Source: Schistocephalus solidus (lineage: Eukaryota > Platyhelminthes > Cestoda > Diphyllobothriidea > Diphyllobothriidae). From it: DNA of 64,000 nt. Below the pieces are notes generated by a model that saw only the letters and a program-made list of their open reading frames with translations, did no database searches and was not told the origin of the DNA. The DNA lies in contig WEDG01002492.1 in NCBI GenBank assembly GCA_017591395.1, forward strand, positions 1 through 64,000. The letters run 5' to 3'. The position numbers and the translations under genes were made by a program. Shown piece by piece: positions 21,740-32,600 of the stretch (its first letter is position 1; each line of letters starts with the position of its first letter).

Positions 21740-22150
21740 GTGGGTTGCAAACTGAAGATGTACAAGGCCTTCGTCTTGACGACACTCCTTTACGGAGTGA
21801 AGACCTGGACCGTCTACTTGAACCAAGCCAGGAATCTGAATCACTTCCATCTCATCTGCCTCCACAGAATACTGAAGCTGAGATGGCAAGACAGGATCCC
21901 AGACACGGAAGTCCTGGAGCGGACCGGAATCCTCAGCATCCAAGCCATTCTGAGTCAAATGCAACTGCGCTTGAGCGGCTACCTGGTGAGAATGGACGAC
22001 GAGCAACTATTCAAACGACTTTTCTACGGAGATAGCGCTACGGGTGCTCGCCGACAGGGAGGTCAAAAACGACGCTGCAAGGATACTGAAGAAATATCTG
22101 AAGCAACTGCAAATCAACCCGGTGACCTGGGAGGACCTCCCCCAGGATAG
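21740..22150 (+). pseudogene. RTE reverse transcriptase C-terminal part (copy B)
   Basis: Frame [20 protein letters not shown] ... [20 protein letters not shown] ... [17 protein letters not shown], ending [11 protein letters not shown] then a stop at 22150. It matches residue for residue the end of the RT in copy A (4560-4039, minus). The catalytic palm is missing because the copy is 5'-truncated at the tail junction. It overlaps the finger frame by about 105 bases. Confidence 0.85.
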
Positions 22151-23103
22151 ACCGGAATGGAGCAGATCCGTGAAGACTGGTGCAGCAATCTATGAGGCCC
22201 ATGGATCGCCGCTGCTAAGGCCAAAAGGGCGACTCGCAAGTCACAGACACCGCGAATCAACACTGCCAATGCCCAAGCCCTGCCAACGTGCCCACGCTGT
22301 CAGCACACATTCCGCGCGCAAATTGGCCTGGTCGGACATCTTCGAACTCAATGCCACAACAATCCCAAAACCTCAGCCTCTGCCACACCTGCCTCGGACC
22401 CGACGACGACCACCCCAACCACTGATAACAACTTCATCAATGCCCCGCCGACCACAATCACCGACACCATCCTCCCTCCTCCACTCCCTGCGCCGATCAC
22501 GGTGACGAACACCACTTGCCCCACTCCCACCACCTCAGTAGCCACCTCCGACTACCTGCTACCTCCAACACCACCACTGCCCCCAGTAAAAAGGATGGGG
22601 ACTCGGTACTAACCTGTACTCATTGCGATCTTACATTCATCTCCGAAATCGGCCTGGTCGGTCACTTGCGAATCCATCGCACAATGACTGGCAAACTAGT
22701 GCCTGCAGCACCAACACACAGTGTAGACCGCCGACTCCGATGCCCTCACTGCCCACGCGCATTCACTCATCGCATGGGCCTGATCGATCACATGTGCATC
22801 CACGAAAGCGGAATCCACCGCGATGCCAGCACATCTTGCGCACCCATAAACACTTCCCCTACTCCTCCCATGAGCTCGACTACCAATACCAGCAGCAGAG
22901 CTCCCGCAGACTCAGCACCTTCTGACCTATCTTGTCCTCATTGTCACCGCACATGCACATCACGCATCAGCCTGGTCGGTCATTTGCGAATCCATCGCAC
23001 AGAGACCGGCAAAACAGTGCCGGCAGCACCAATATACACCCACCGCACTCGACTCAACTTTCCGCACTGCTCACGCACATTCACACACCGCATGGACCTA
23101 TAA
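22044..23103 (+). pseudogene. C2H2 zinc-finger array of RTE-like element (copy B)
   Basis: It starts in the frame [21 protein letters not shown] then SVKTGAAIYEA (22044-22200). Frame changes in the spacer lead to 22516-23103, a clean 195-codon frame with fingers LTCTHCDLTFISEIGLVGHL, LRCPHCPRAFTHRMGLIDHM, LSCPHCHRTCTSRISLVGHL and a last one with NFPHC (first Cys lost), each with H-X3-H (LRIH, MCIH). Linkers are of the RTETGK-VPAAP type. Another finger-like piece (CPRCQHTFRAQIGLVGHL) lies around 22290-22350 in another frame. The stop after HRMDL is at 23101-23103. The array is well preserved, so this subfamily was active not long ago. Confidence 0.85.
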
Positions 23104-23105
23104 GG

Positions 23106-23470
23106 TCACATGTGTCTCCTTGAAAAGCTGCGGTAGAACACCGCCGACTATACCACCACACTACACCTCTCCTCATCAGCCTATACACCTCACATGAACC
23201 CACGAAACACTACAAAAAAATACTCTCAGTCTGCATAGCTGATTGAGAGGCAAGTATGATCCTCAGCTCCTTCTCCATTATGTTACTCTGTTGCATGTGT
23301 GATCTGAGCTTGAGAATATCATGGTGCGATAAGCGCCATGGGTTGGAAGGTTGCCAACTGACAATTACACCCAGACCTCGCAGTCAGTCCAAGGTGTGTT
23401 GTGTGGAGTGGCTGACTGGTGGTCTGAGCGTCAGGCTGCGATGGATCCTTCTTAACCTGACCACGTAGTT
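23106..23470 (+). repeat. RTE tail of copy B, truncated
   Basis: It follows the finger stop and contains the hairpin at 23320-23340, GGAAGGTTGCCAACTGAC and GAGTGGCTGACTGGTGG, then breaks off near 23470 before the GTCTTCTTGACTC block. The part between 23200 and 23260 is rearranged relative to copy A. Confidence 0.75.
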
Positions 23471-24136
23471 TGAGATTCGCAGGATTCTATCAGAAAAAAG
23501 TGTACGAATGTAACGAAACTTTTCGTTTGGCTAGGGCCTTAGGAAGTATGCAGGTTGTCGCTGTTTGTCCGAGACCCAAGTGTGGCTTCTTGGCCCTACT
23601 AGACTCTCCTACTCTTGGACGATGCCTTGAATACAAATTCGTCTTCTGCGCCTCTCTGCTTGTGTCTCATTTCATTTATCCGTAGACGAAATTTTGGAAC
23701 TCTTCCAAGGCGAAGATTGTGCTGAGCGGCAGACACTAATTCAGCGCGTTCGAGTGGAAGGACTCAGGTGGCTTGCTGACGAACGCTCCACTTTTGCCTT
23801 CTTAAAAAAGTTACACCCAAAAGTTTCCTGGCTTTTCAGCCCAAGTTCAGGTAGTATTTCTCTGTCCAAATCGGAGGATTGCGAATTCTGTGGACTGACT
23901 TTCATGTCGTCTGTTCGGTCAACTAAACTATTACCAACAGAGACTTGAGATACTAGAGTGCCAATTGACCCTTATTAACCGTCATCAGCCAGTGATGCTC
24001 TGGTCCCAGGCGCCGGCATCCCCGAAGTTTGAATTCGGGTCCAGTAAGTCATTGAGCATTTTATAACCCGACGTTCCTACAACTTGGCTACCGGGGTCAG
24101 TCCAGATTTGCAAAAGCGAGAGTTCCGTGATGAAAA
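23471..24136. other. No gene identified
   Basis: Two short plus-strand frames (23470-23685, 23694-23948, 71 and 84 codons) have protein-like composition but no domain or splice support. A tRNA-like B-box (GAAGTTTGAATTCGGG, 24025-24040) may mark a SINE relic. Confidence 0.35.
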
Positions 24137-24548
24137 TCTGAGAAATCTAAATCGTTCACCGGAATAAGTCTGCGTTCTTGCTGATGTTTTGGAGAGCTTG
24201 GTCAGCTCTCCATGGTCAAAGCATTGGTTGTTACATATTGATCAATCTTTTTGAATGACTGGCTGAACTAGCCGGTCTTGGACCAATCGATTTTTTTTCT
24301 TTCACTGTTTCTGTCTTGGCCACACTGAGGTGACGGTATGCAATGCCAGCGGCCGTCAAGCCACACAAACAACCATACGAAGGCCGAAACAGCGAAGGGA
24401 AAACATAGACTAGTCCAAGGTCAACTAGTTTGACCAGCCATTTAAAAGGACTGATCGATACTTAGCAGTCTATGGAGAGCCGGCCAAGCCTTCCGAAACG
24501 TCAGCAAGAATGCAAACCTGTTCCGTTGACAGATTTAAATTTCTCAGG
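24137..24548. repeat. Diverged inverted repeat, arms about 180 bp
   Basis: Left arm 24137-24322 matches the reverse complement of right arm 24374-24548 over most of its length. Shared blocks are TGAGAAAT.TAAAT, TTCTTGCTGA.GTTT, GCTCTCCAT, GGCTG..CAAACTAG/AGCCGGTC and GTTTC.GCCTT. Judged by eye, identity is around 70-75%. No TIR-like tips or target duplications are evident. It could be two oppositely inserted copies of one short interspersed element or an old foldback/MITE. Confidence 0.7.
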
Positions 24549-27500
24549 CCGAGGTCAATTTTTGTCGTCTGCGCTCATAAAAGTGGTGCTCACCGATTTG
24601 CTCTGAGTAGTGGATTGAAAGAACGTGTCCTAACAACTAATAACTTGGAAATAGACATTCCCGTGTCAATGCCGTTGCCTATATCACCTCCCAATTTTGA
24701 TTGTTAGTCGCCATGCCACCTGCGTGAGCTGTAAAGCCCCATCTTCCGAAAAAAATATGACAATACCCATTTTTATCTTGCATTCCGGACAGGTTGATGC
24801 ACGCCACTTTCGTAGTACTGTATTCCTGATTTAGGCAGAAGTAATGTGAGCCTATAGTCGATAATCGACGATTTCGGGTTTCAGCCTCTGACTTGTTGAC
24901 GGAAAATACATGAGATATGACCATAACATCGTCTCTATTTGTTGACAGTTATTCTAAAGGTCAGTACGGGCTTGTTGACATGGGTAGATATCTGCGACAC
25001 AGTAAATTCCATTTTTGTGATACTAGTATTGACAATTTTCGGCTACCATGGGAATGCCCCTGGCCTCATAATTCCGAATCTTTTCTGATCGCGAGCAGGT
25101 ATTTTAAAAACATGTCTGCTCACCCAGCACACTTGAGTTGAAGGTTCAAGAGCCAAAGCAGTCACTCCTAGTAGAAGCACTCGCTTGCGGTATGTGGATT
25201 TTTGTAACCCATGCAGCGGTGAAGCATGTCTTTTTACCGTTTGTTAGCTGCCAAACATAGTCAACTGATTACAGGGAAAGCCACACATTTTTGTGGATCT
25301 GAAAGCCGAAAATCCCGGAAAATGATTGCCTATTTACTTCCCCCTGTTAGGACATGGAAACAATAACCACACGTAATACACATGACTTTGCGTTAACTTC
25401 GGAGAAATTAAGGTAAGGGAATATTTACCCCTCCTGGCATTTAGTGCAAGGCCACCTGCATTATGTAGAGGGAGGGGCGTTCCCTTTCAAGTGTCCTTAA
25501 GGGAGACCAAATCCTGTTTCATATCTGGCACCATTGTACCTATCTCATACTTTATGTTTGATTGATTGTCATACTGCAGTTTTAAGCACTTTGTTTCGCC
25601 GTCAGTCCGACACCATGTTTGATTGGCAGACATTTTCAGAGGCTAGATTAGTTTGTCGAATGGATACGATTTTTTTGGTTAATTGCTGCAAGGTTACCCT
25701 TTGGCGTCCACACTGTAAGTTGGGTTTGTTTTGTCTGATGACATCCCCGAAATATCGATAGGTCGCACGCATTTTCCACCGCATGCTGCGCGTACGGGGT
25801 CTAGAAATGATACTGCACATGTGTGGCTGGAGAATGGCCAAGGTCATGGGCGTGTATTAAAACTCCTAGATGCTGATTTGCCACCTTCCAGCCGTTGCTC
25901 TTAACTCCGCCGTGTCTTCTAAGGTTAATTTCTTGGGCGGTCTCCGCTTAGTACACTTCACGCTTGTTTCGAATACATAACACTTGAGACTGAACTCATA
26001 GGTCAGGAGAGCTGCGCGTTAGCTTGTTTTTGGGTGACTGTTTAAAACGTTTTCTTACCTGAACCTTCTACAAGTTAAAAATACGAGAAAACTACGTCTT
26101 GAGACGTTTTCTACCAACAGCTACAAGGAAACTGGAATGCTCATTTCTCAGTTAACGCTGGCTATCGGGCATGCAGCTCGGGAGTAGAGTATTACTGGCT
26201 GATGATGGCAACTAAACCAGAAAGACCATTTCAGTGTGTCCTAGTTTTCATCGGTAAAAATACGTCAGCCCTTGGCTGCTAGTCGCCATGCTACCACCTG
26301 TATTAACTGAAGACCCTCAGCTCTAAGGCAAACCAAAAATGCTCTTTTCATCTTGTAATCAAGGTAGCTCCGTACACCCCACTCCCGTGCGACTAAACTA
26401 CTCCTTCTATCTTCCACTCGTTCTTGACAGTGTGGAAATGTCAAGGGGTGGTGGCATTGCATTCTTATGTGATTTTCTCTTAGCCTCTGCTTTCCGTTTC
26501 GGGCTGGCATTAAAGACGGTCTGATTAATCTGCCTCTTTTCCCGTCACTCCACCTTCAATGTATTTCAAAGATGACCCAGGTATATGTTGTTCACCTTCC
26601 TCTACAAAAGAGCGTTTTCAGGACGACATCCAAAAGACCTTCATTTTATTGTTTATGAGTTTGTCATGGCAACTCCAGACTAAGTGTTGTAGCATGAGAG
26701 GGCTCTGTTTGACTTTGAAGATTAGTGATGCACTTTTTTGTCGATTCGAAGGTGCTAATGACCATAATAGTCCGTCGTCGTTGTTGAGAAAATGATGCTA
26801 TTAGGAATAGGAACTACTATGTTAGTCTTGTTGTACGATTGATCACCGCGAAGACTGATGAGGTTGACCCGTTATCTGTGACGTATCATCACACCGCTGT
26901 GGGGCTTTTCTGACCGTCAGCATAAAGCGTTCTAGACATTAATCATCTATCGTGATTATCCAGAGTCCATGGTACACGAGCTCGGAGGACCACGTTAAAT
27001 CGATAGTAGCGTAGTGGCTGGCCCTCTTTTCCTGGCATTTGTCCTGTAATTATTACATGGTTGTTTCGTAACACATATTTTGTCTCTAGGGTAAGTTCTT
27101 CAAAGTAAAGATTCTGACGAGTTAGAAGCATGCATGCAACCCTTTTTTGCCAGCAGTGGTGCGAAAGGAGCTTCCATAGTAACTACTATACATTTGCATT
27201 AGCACTAATCATTTTCATTATATTCTCCGCATTGCATTGAGAGACTGTGCTACTTAACGGTATTTGTCTTTTTGCTCACTGCCCAGTCGTCGCTGTTTGT
27301 TCCCTAGTGTGTCCCTAGGCTGGGGGTCAGATCTTCTTCCTAGTAAAAATTCATAAGCACGCATAAAAACCCTTCTGCCAACAATACTGAGAAAGGAGCT
27401 TCAATAATGAGTGTAACACACTTGCCAGTTCCATCTGAGGATCTAACTTAAGTTCTCTGTCTTACGCTCCGCGATTGTAACGGGATTATGACCCCGAAGA

Positions 27501-27743
27501 GGGAGTCCTTGTGGGTTACTAGCATAGTGGAAAACTATTGGATGGCATATTTAATCGCGTACTGTTTTTGTTTTTTCTTCGACCGCGTTTATACTCGTTA
27601 AGCAATCATGATCTGCTGCATAGACGCCGCGAACCACGTATTTTTAGGGAATATTTTGTTTAAATACGGAAATAATGCCATTCAACCTTTTGGTGATACA
27701 GGTAGTCGTGCGCAGTCTTCCAGGAATCACAAATATTTCCCGG
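24549..27743. other. Intergenic, SINE-like debris, no gene
   Basis: Two segments resemble each other (TAGTCGCCATGC...ACCTG... then TTTTTATCTTGCATT / TTTTCATCTTGTAAT) at about 24709-24790 and 26280-26360, suggesting a dispersed repeat. The string CAACTAAACCAGAAAGACC at 26209-26227 recurs in altered form at 48028-48046 beside a tRNA-like block. Open frames of 60-82 codons lack recognisable features. Confidence 0.4.
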
Positions 27744-27850
27744 TCCTAACCCTGACCTAACTGCTACTCATAACTCAAAGTTTCAGCCTAATCTTAACCC
27801 TAACCCTCAGCTTGGACCTTACGCCTAACGCTGACCTTAATCCTAAAATT
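27744..27850 (-). repeat. Degenerate telomere-like repeat (C-rich on plus strand)
   Basis: It contains CCTAACCCTGACCTAACTGC, then CTTAACCCTAACCCTCAGC and CCTAACGCTGACCTTAATCC: imperfect units of CCCTAA, the complement of the flatworm telomere unit TTAGGG. About 100 bp. An old interstitial patch. Confidence 0.7.
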
Positions 27851-28539
27851 AATACTTGTCTCCTCGAAAATTAGCATAAGACCCCCGGATATGTTCGGAG
27901 GGGTTCCTATCTCGGTGTATTGCTGGGATTTTTTAACTGCCTGAACATCCCAGGCAGCTGCCGCATTCTCGACTAGTTTAATGGTTCAATCATGGGAGAA
28001 TGCCTGTTTTTTATTAGATGACCTGGTCCAATTCGTCTTCGGTTTCTGTTCCATGCCGCGTAGGTATTTGCTAAAAGTAGGGATTCTTGCTTCGCGGGTT
28101 TTCTACTGTATTGTGCAACGGAAGGTTTCGTCTCGTGTGTATTCTAGTATACGATCACTTCGCTTTTTACACGGCGAGTTGTCGCTTACTAACTACTCTA
28201 CAGTACCCCTTTAAAATTAATTTTAAAATTTCTCCGATTTTTCGGGGCTGCTACCGCATGTGTCCCTATTTCTGGGTGAAAGCCAATCTCTTGTGTGAAA
28301 GGACTAGGAAATAGGAGGCATGTTCCATTTAGGACAAATAAATTTACACAATATGCTTTACTTTGACGCAATCGTGGAAAATTGGGTGGCCTCGGTGGGA
28401 TGCCAATCCACGACAGCAAGACCAAAAATCGAGTATCTCCAGCGCTGTAAGCACCAGAACTACGAGGCCCCGCTGAAGTTACAGAGCAGCTGAACCATCC
28501 TGTGCTTTACGTGCAATACGGCCTTTTAGTAGGCAGTGT
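27851..28539. other. No gene seen
   Basis: Open frames up to 77 codons at 27981-28314 on the plus strand and one on the minus strand (28425-28198) have no recognised domain. Confidence 0.4.
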
Positions 28540-29230
28540 GTCTGTGTCTTCTTGATTCTGCCTTGACTCCGGGCATAGGTGGAGGGAGGAGAGTGTGGTA
28601 GATGCAGCGCAAGTCTACTATAACTTTAAACTAAATCACGCGCAAGTCACCGTACCTGCACCACCCTGGTGTGGAGCGTACGGTGGATCTCGTCGAAATC
28701 GACGGTCGAACTATCGTCGTTGTGTGTGTGTATCGGCCTGGTCGGTCACCTGCGAATCCATCGCACGGAGGCTGGTGAACCAGTGTCTGGGGCTCTGACA
28801 TACAGTCGACGCGCCCACATCCACTGGCCTCACTGTTCCCGCACATTTTCACACCGCATGGGCCTATTAGGACACATGCGCCTCCGCGACAACCTGCGGT
28901 AAATCACTGGAGGCTAAGACACATCAGCGCTTACTACCTACACCAATACATGGACAACACCGTCACCATCATCACGTACCTGAAAATATCACGGTTTCAT
29001 AGAAACCGTGGTTTGGATGGCTGCCAATCTGACACATACACCAGACCACGCCGTTGGCCCAGTGTTTGTGCTGTGTGTGTTGAGTGGTTGACCAGTGGAC
29101 TGGGAGTCAGACGGCGATGGCTCCTCCATATCCTCTGATTTAGTGAATCCTGGTGTGTGCGTTATGGGTGCCAGGTCGTGCTGTGGCGCGCAAAGATGGG
29201 TATGCCGATCCGTCAGCCAATGCGAAATCA
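28540..29230 (+). mobile_element. RTE-finger element, tail end plus truncated copy D (last finger and tail)
   Basis: 28540-28730 is a tail end (GTAGATGCAGCGCAAG, GGTGGATCTCGTCG, near-palindrome GTCGAAATCGAC at 28692-28703) closing in a TGTGTGTGTG run. It is joined at about 28731 to a 5'-truncated body: frame 28669-28902 reads IGLVGHLRIHRTEAGEPVSG, then HWPHCSRTFSHRMGLLGHM, and ends NLR-stop at the same place as copies A and B. Its own tail follows from 28903 with the hairpin at 28990-29010, GACCAGTGGACTGGGAGTC and CCTGATTTAGTGAATCC, and breaks off near 29230. Confidence 0.85.
28990..29010 (+). other. Hairpin in RTE tail (copy D)
   Basis: CACGGTTTC - ATA - GAAACCGTG, a 9-bp perfect stem. It is the same stem as at 2978-3000 with a changed loop. 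Confidence 0.85.
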
Positions 29231-29665
29231 AATAAGTGTTTTTTTTCGCATTTTGCTTTATCTATCACTACTTTCCTGCGTTATTTCGCTAAACTGCTTT
29301 TGACTGCCAACTGTTATTTACGAGCTTCTCATAACCATCTTCACAACCTCTCAACGCAAGCTTCTCTGCGGCTACACATCCTTACCTCTTACTGGAATTG
29401 AACTCGTGTCCGCCCTTATGATAGTTTTTGGGAATCTCTCTTACAGCGGAGAGTAGAGAATTCTGATGTTTTTAATATCTAATAATTTCTGAGTCTGAAA
29501 TTCATAGGCTGAAGCCAGCAATCGCCGTTTACATCAGAAATACAACCACGCCGTTGTTTAGACCTTTTGATTTTTTTTGACAGCCTTAAAGGCAAGGCTG
29601 TAGTTGTATTTATGGAGAATGGCGTATTTATCCGGATTCTGTATACCGCTCTTTGTTTTCCCTAG
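29231..29665. other. No coding sequence seen; upstream flank or intron
   Basis: AT-rich. It ends in a strong splice acceptor: pyrimidine-rich CTCTTTGTTTTCCCTAG at 29649-29665. A tRNA-like B-box on the minus strand (GAGTTCAATTCC, about 29393-29404) may be a SINE relic. Confidence 0.5.
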
Positions 29666-29687
29666 GATAGTAGTTAACAATTCGAAC

Positions 29688-32600
29688 ATGAATCCGTCTC
29701 CTGACTCAAACGAAACTCTGAGTGGCTCGCTCGTGGCACCAGGTTCGTACTTATGCCTGTTTTTCATCCGGTTTTATACATTCGACAGAATTTAAGACTT
29801 GAAGACCATAGCTTTCAGATTTTTTTGACAATGTTATTTTATATATCTTGCAAGTTTTTGAGCTTGCTGCGCACCAACCGGAGTCATTTCCCTCCACTAC
29901 TTAATTATTAGTTAAAAGTAAACAGTTGTTGGAACTTAAAATAGCTTTATCTACAGTTCTTTAGAGTATATGGAAGACCAAGCTTTTTAACTGACTAACG
30001 CGATAGATAAGCTTGTCGTGGAGAGCAAAGTAGTCGCCGGACAGACGCGCTTTCTCATACGCCATTCGCAGCCGTTCTCGTTTTTGTGAACTTTATTTCA
30101 TCGGAACCGAAAGACCCCTATTCGCAACGATACGAAAATTCGAACAGCATCAAAGACTTAGTTTCTTTCTTGCTCAAGAGGATATTGGTTCCGTATTAAG
30201 ACCCGAAACGCTAACGTTTGTCCAACCGATGACGCTTCCTGAGACCGATCTGTATTAAGGTCGATGATATTTTTTTCACTAATCGTTAAGCTACATTCTC
30301 ATTTCGTGTGTGGCTTTATAAGTCAGTCGTAGCATTTTTTAAACGAGAGGAGCTGCTTGACAATGGAGTTAATTTCACGTAGTTGAGACTTTGATACCCT
30401 CACGTATAATCCTCACAAGGTGTTTAGAGAGAGCCCCGATATCAGAGTTTCGCGGTGCACTACATTACAAAATCATCCTATGCATACCGGGATTTAAAAC
30501 TGCCTTTTTGAATCCCTCCCTTTATCCTTAAATTGTGGGCACCGTTGGTAACGACGGTCGAACGGTCACCTTGCGGCCGCGCCACCAATGCAGACCCTGG
30601 TAAAATAGTTCCACCATCATCCGGCTAAGCAGTGTTTTGGCTCATTTAATAATATCGCGTCCTCTAACTGTTTTCTTTCATTTACAACCGAAACTGGTTA
30701 GTTTACGTTAAAGTTGGTTTACGTGAAAGGTGGTTTACGACAATAATACTATCATGGGTCCCTCTTGCGGCGTACCTGGAATCTCTTACAGCTCACTAGT
30801 ATGTCCCTGCTGTTTCTAACGCACTACTCAGAGTCGATGCTATAAATTTCCATGTCTTGAAGTAGCCGAGGTCCTGCTTAAGAATTACACATTTGCGTAG
30901 TTGATAGTTTATTAAAATCTTCATTCTTGACGCCGCTGTAGTGTTCAATCGGCCTAAGAAGATTTAGTTTACAAAGTTAGTGTACTGTACATTCATTTAG
31001 AAACTAAAGAGGCCTCAGATCACCGTTGGAGTAAGCTGATGATTAGATTGTAGATCATAAAAAAAGCTTTGCGTGTCGTCCCCTGTGTTCCATCTTGCTT
31101 ATGCAGAAAGATCCTCGACCACAATTAAGACTGATCCTTATGGTTGTTAGTGACCTATGCACGCGCGTAGGCGTGACTCCAGCCTCGCTAACTATCATCT
31201 CCCGTCACCTTGACTCTGTGTTGTATTTGGAACGTGGTGGCTGTAGGAAGCTAGAGTGAAGTAGATGTTTCGCAAGACAACTTCACTATGAGGAGTCTCA
31301 TACTCAAGTCAACACCACCCCCTTTACGAGACACTAGTTGTCTGTGCCGCCTGCGGTGGACAAACATAACTATGGCTCCTTTGAGATGCCCCATCACGTT
31401 GAATGTTTGTTACAAAAAATAGCTTACTCGTAAGCGTTCTTCTTGTTGTTAGTAAAGTTAAAACTTTTTGAAAATTTAAAGAGCCTTTCAATGGTAATAA
31501 TCAAGGAACGCACAGCTTAAATAAATACAAATGATCGATAGGTTATGGTAATTCTAACTATCGTCTTTGTTGGCTACACCTCGATAGCTGGCGGAACTGG
31601 ATCAGGCCTGTCGTGCGGTCATGAAGTCACTACACATCGCCTCTCGCCGTATGCTCGGCCGACGGCTGTGCTGACTAATGCGGGCGCCAAGCAGATAATC
31701 ACGCTGAAACAGCTGCCCCAGCGTCAGCGTCCCTCCATCCTTCGCCGCGTTTCCGGGGTTTCGCCCATTGTTGTTGATTCTGGTCCCAATAAGGCCCAAT
31801 CCCAGCCCATTTATATATCGAGTAAGTGACCCTGTCCTCATTTCTTTTGCGTTTTTTTTATTGCCATACGTTTGCAACGTCCGTCTGACCGCGCCTACAG
31901 AAGTTGCCACTTTATTTTTTACGGAATTGACATCTGAAACTGGGGACTGGCCATTTTACACGGCGACAAACGCTGTCTGCCTGTCTGTGTTGTGAAGCTG
32001 AAGCCAGAGGCTGACTGGCGGTTTGTACAATTTTGATGAAAAAAACTTGCAATTCTTCTGTTTCATTCTCTGGACAAATATTCGGAATCAATTCCACGCT
32101 TCCTCCTCACTATCTTAGCCAGTCCGGTCTTGAGTAAGGCGTTTTCTTGTCTACAGAACACCAGCATGATCTGCGCGACATCATTTTCGGCGTTGACGTG
32201 GCATGATTTCGACTTTGTGGCACTTGAATTTGATCGCCGCCTAGTTGTGTTTGCCTCTGTTGTGGCAACGGTTACAACAGATATAGCCGTTCTCAATGAT
32301 GTCGCGGTTGCCGCCTCTCCGCACGCCGTGATCGACGACAACCGATTTTGGGGGCTCGACGAGGACCTCCATACAAAGGCTCACGAATCACTCCCATATC
32401 AACTGTTTCTGGACTGGAGATTGTTTCTCTCGGCGCCACTGGGCTTGCCAGTGCCAACCACAGCGCGCAGACTATAGCCCCACAGTTGTTCAAAAACTAG
32501 TTTAAGCCCTTACCTGTGGGACAGTGGCCACGTAGGGCGGCTTGCTGACTGAATGCTTTCCTGCAGTTTCTGGATTCGAGGGTGGACATCCTTATCCATT

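Noticed and set aside
32130..32477. 115-codon plus frame and an overlapping plus frame ending QTIAPQLFKN as extra exons of the five-exon gene
   Set aside because: No GT donor at a usable place before the stop, and the splice from 31821 to 35402 already fits in phase; the strand with a good splice site here is the minus strand.
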